Positions 62,147 to 64,000 of a DNA stretch of 64,000 nt are shown here, one piece after another. The notes below the pieces were generated by a model. That model saw only the letters and a list, made by a program, of their open reading frames with translations, was not told the DNA's origin and made no database searches. This DNA is from Hirudo medicinalis (taxonomy: Eukaryota; Annelida; Clitellata; Hirudinida; Hirudinidae). The position numbers and the translations under genes are program-made. Where the stretch lies: assembly GCA_011800805.1 (NCBI GenBank), contig MPNW01000790.1, positions 2,961 to 66,960 on the forward strand, written 5' to 3'. Positions within the stretch are counted from its first letter, which is position 1; each line of letters begins with the position of its first letter.

Positions 62147-64000
62147 ATGGGAAGACACAGGCCTGTTAGGACCCTTTGGATGATTTTAATTTTTAATTTT
62201 CGTTTAACCATTCCTTACAAATGCTCTAAATTACATAGTTTGATTGATGTTAATTTATTATTAATATAAAAAATGTGATATGAGTTGCTAAACATATTAA
62301 AAACTTGATTGATCTTTTAAGAGGAAAGGGCGATCAGCCAAGCGTGCCAGGCTAGCAACTGCTAATGCTGGAGATGAGTATTCTAAGTGCCCCCATAGTT
62401 TCATTTTTAACAAGAACAACGTTGGGAAGAATGTCACACAGTTGATCACAGACATGAGGAGAGTCATGGAGCCTTTCACAGCCTCAAATCTCAAGGTGGG
62501 CAACATATATTTCATAATTAGTTCTTTTAGCCATTTGATTTTCTGATAATTTAAGGGACAATTTGAAAACCAGCTATAATTTTTTTGTTTAGTAGAATTC
62601 ATAACTGTTTTAGGTGCCAATTAAATTCATAACTGCTTTAGGCAACTCTAATTAAAATAAGTTGAATGGGTGATGAATCATTTGTTAAAGTACTCAGTAA
62701 ATGTTTCTGGATTGTGCCTTTGGAAAGAACATAAATAAAATGTTTTATGTTTCTAATTTAATTATTATTATTATTGTTTAATTTACTATCTTCATGAGAT
62801 CAGGCCAGGAAAGTGAACAGATTAAGAGACTTTGTCCAAGTTGGAATGATGTTCAATGTCTCCCACTTAATGATGTTCTCCAAGACTGAGAGGGGCATTT
62901 ACCTCAGATTGGGCAGACTTCCAGAGGGCCCAACTTTGACTTTTAGAGTCTTATCCTATTCCCTTGTCAAAGACATTGTCAATTCATTGAAAAGGCATCA
63001 CATGGAGGCCAAGCAATTCCTCCACCATCCACTCCTCATCATGAACAACTTTGGAGGTGATGCCCTCAAGCACAAATTGGTAACTTCCATGTTCCAGAAT
63101 ATGTTTCCAACCATCCATGTGGACAAGGTGAATAATTAGGAGGAGATTCTTGGATTTTTGTGATTATGTTTTTCACCTGCGCATCTTTGATAACTCTGTA
63201 AAATTCACAGGCCAAGCTCAATAACTACAAAAGATGTGTCGTCCTGAGCTACAACGAAGAAAATGACTCCATAGAATTCAGACATTAGTGAGTGATCCTC
63301 GTGATTTCGACCTTTTTCTCTCTACGAGAGAAACATCTTTTAAAAAATGCAATATTTTGGTTACGATGGTTTGCAAGCTGCTTGTAAATCAGATAGAAAT
63401 ATCTTATCTCTGTGTATATTCCTCAATTGAGTTGATGGTGAATAACCCAGGTTAATGAATTTGTTCCAGTAATGTTCATGTAGTCCCAGTTGGACTGAGC
63501 AAGCCAGTTAAAAAATTGTTGAAGTCGAAGATTCCAGACATGTCGAAATATTCAGACATCAGTGACTTTGTGCTCAAGTTAGCTTGATTTCATTGTTAAA
63601 TATGTGTATTGAATATATTAATACTACTGAGTTACAAATTATATTTCTAATGAATTATCCGCATATTAGATGAGAATCATTCACGATTATCTTCAGGTCG
63701 GGGAACTTAAGTGAGAGTGAAGCCGAAGTGGACGGTCCCCTGAACGAGGTGGTCTTGCCGCAGTTTGTGTCCGGACGAGGAAATATCGCCTCCAGTAAAA
63801 GTGCAATTAGGTATTTATTTATCTTTTGCTGGACTTTTTCTTATGTTATTTGCTTCTGGTGCTCATGCTAAAAGTTTAAATATATTTATTAATAAAAACA
63901 TTCATTTGTTGATAGAGATAAGTTGCTTGTAGGTTAACAGAGATAGGACCAAGAATGACGCTGACACTCACAAGGATCGTAGACGGTCTGTGTGATGGCG
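62147..64000 (+). CDS. PPAN: Peter Pan / SSF1 homologue, Brix-domain ribosome biogenesis factor (3' truncated)
   Basis: Nucleolar factor for 27S pre-rRNA processing and 60S subunit assembly. Exons in matching phase: 62147-62164, 62322-62495, 62804-63127, 63211-63287, 63470-63577, 63697-63810 and 63934 to the window end. The first exon gives MGRHRP, joining RKGRSAKRARLA, like the basic start of other PPAN proteins. The Brix domain follows: CPHSFIFNKNNVGKNVTQLI, RRVMEPFTASNLKARK, MFSKTERGIYLRLGRLPEGP, TLTFRV, HHPLLIMNNFGGD, TSMFQNMFPTIHVDKV, IEFRHY and VVPVGLSKPVKKLLKSKIPD. SGNLSESEAEVDGP and LTEIGPRMTLTL show the C-terminal part of the domain beginning. The acidic/basic tail lies beyond the window. 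Confidence 0.96.

Noticed and set aside
62297..62620. 107-codon minus-strand ORF
   Set aside because: It is the reverse of PPAN exon 2, which carries the Brix-domain start.

Overview
This window is animal nuclear DNA. It is AT-rich, intron-rich and full of trinucleotide microsatellites. Every recognisable gene is metazoan (PDE8, GAS2-like, TRIM9/67-like, malectin, NFAT5-like, MICOS10, PPAN). Proteins are clearly homologous to vertebrate ones but diverged, introns are short to medium, and SINE-like repeats are present, so an invertebrate is likely. I cannot name the species. The sequence is a draft scaffold: one 734-base N gap (35509-36242) and four single-n joins (9076, 24977, 37409, 40742), most beside microsatellites. 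One pair of contig ends is an exact 127-bp duplicate, so the order of 36243-40741 is suspect.

Layout. 977-1549 (-) is an intronless 190-codon ORF that looks like a divergent TBP/TBP-like-factor domain. 2890-19756 (-) is a nearly complete PDE8 cAMP phosphodiesterase gene in about 20 coding exons, including a 30-nt microexon; a possible extra first coding exon lies at 20446-20466. About 20.5-28.7 kb is gene-poor, with simple repeats, a MITE-like element and a hammerhead-ribozyme-like motif. 28806-31357 (-) is a three-exon GAS2-like cytoskeletal linker. 31.4-38.3 kb is repeats and gap. 38378-39486 (+) holds three middle exons of a TRIM9/TRIM67-like E3 ligase whose ends are missing. 44053-46050 (+) is a complete malectin gene. 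46517-57990 (-) is an NFAT5/TonEBP-like Rel-homology factor. 59953-61241 (-) is MICOS10/Mic10, and 62147-64000 (+, runs off the end) is PPAN/SSF1, head-to-head with MICOS10.

The genes are not a functional cluster. They cover cAMP signalling, cytoskeleton, ubiquitin ligation, ER glycoprotein quality control, osmotic or immune transcription, mitochondrial cristae and ribosome biogenesis. The structural relations worth noting are the shared MICOS10-PPAN promoter interval (905 bp between start codons) and the tail-to-tail malectin/NFAT pair (about 470 bp). Exon boundaries were set by hand from homology, GT/AG sites and reading-frame phase. Protein family calls rest on remembered family sequences, not on a search.
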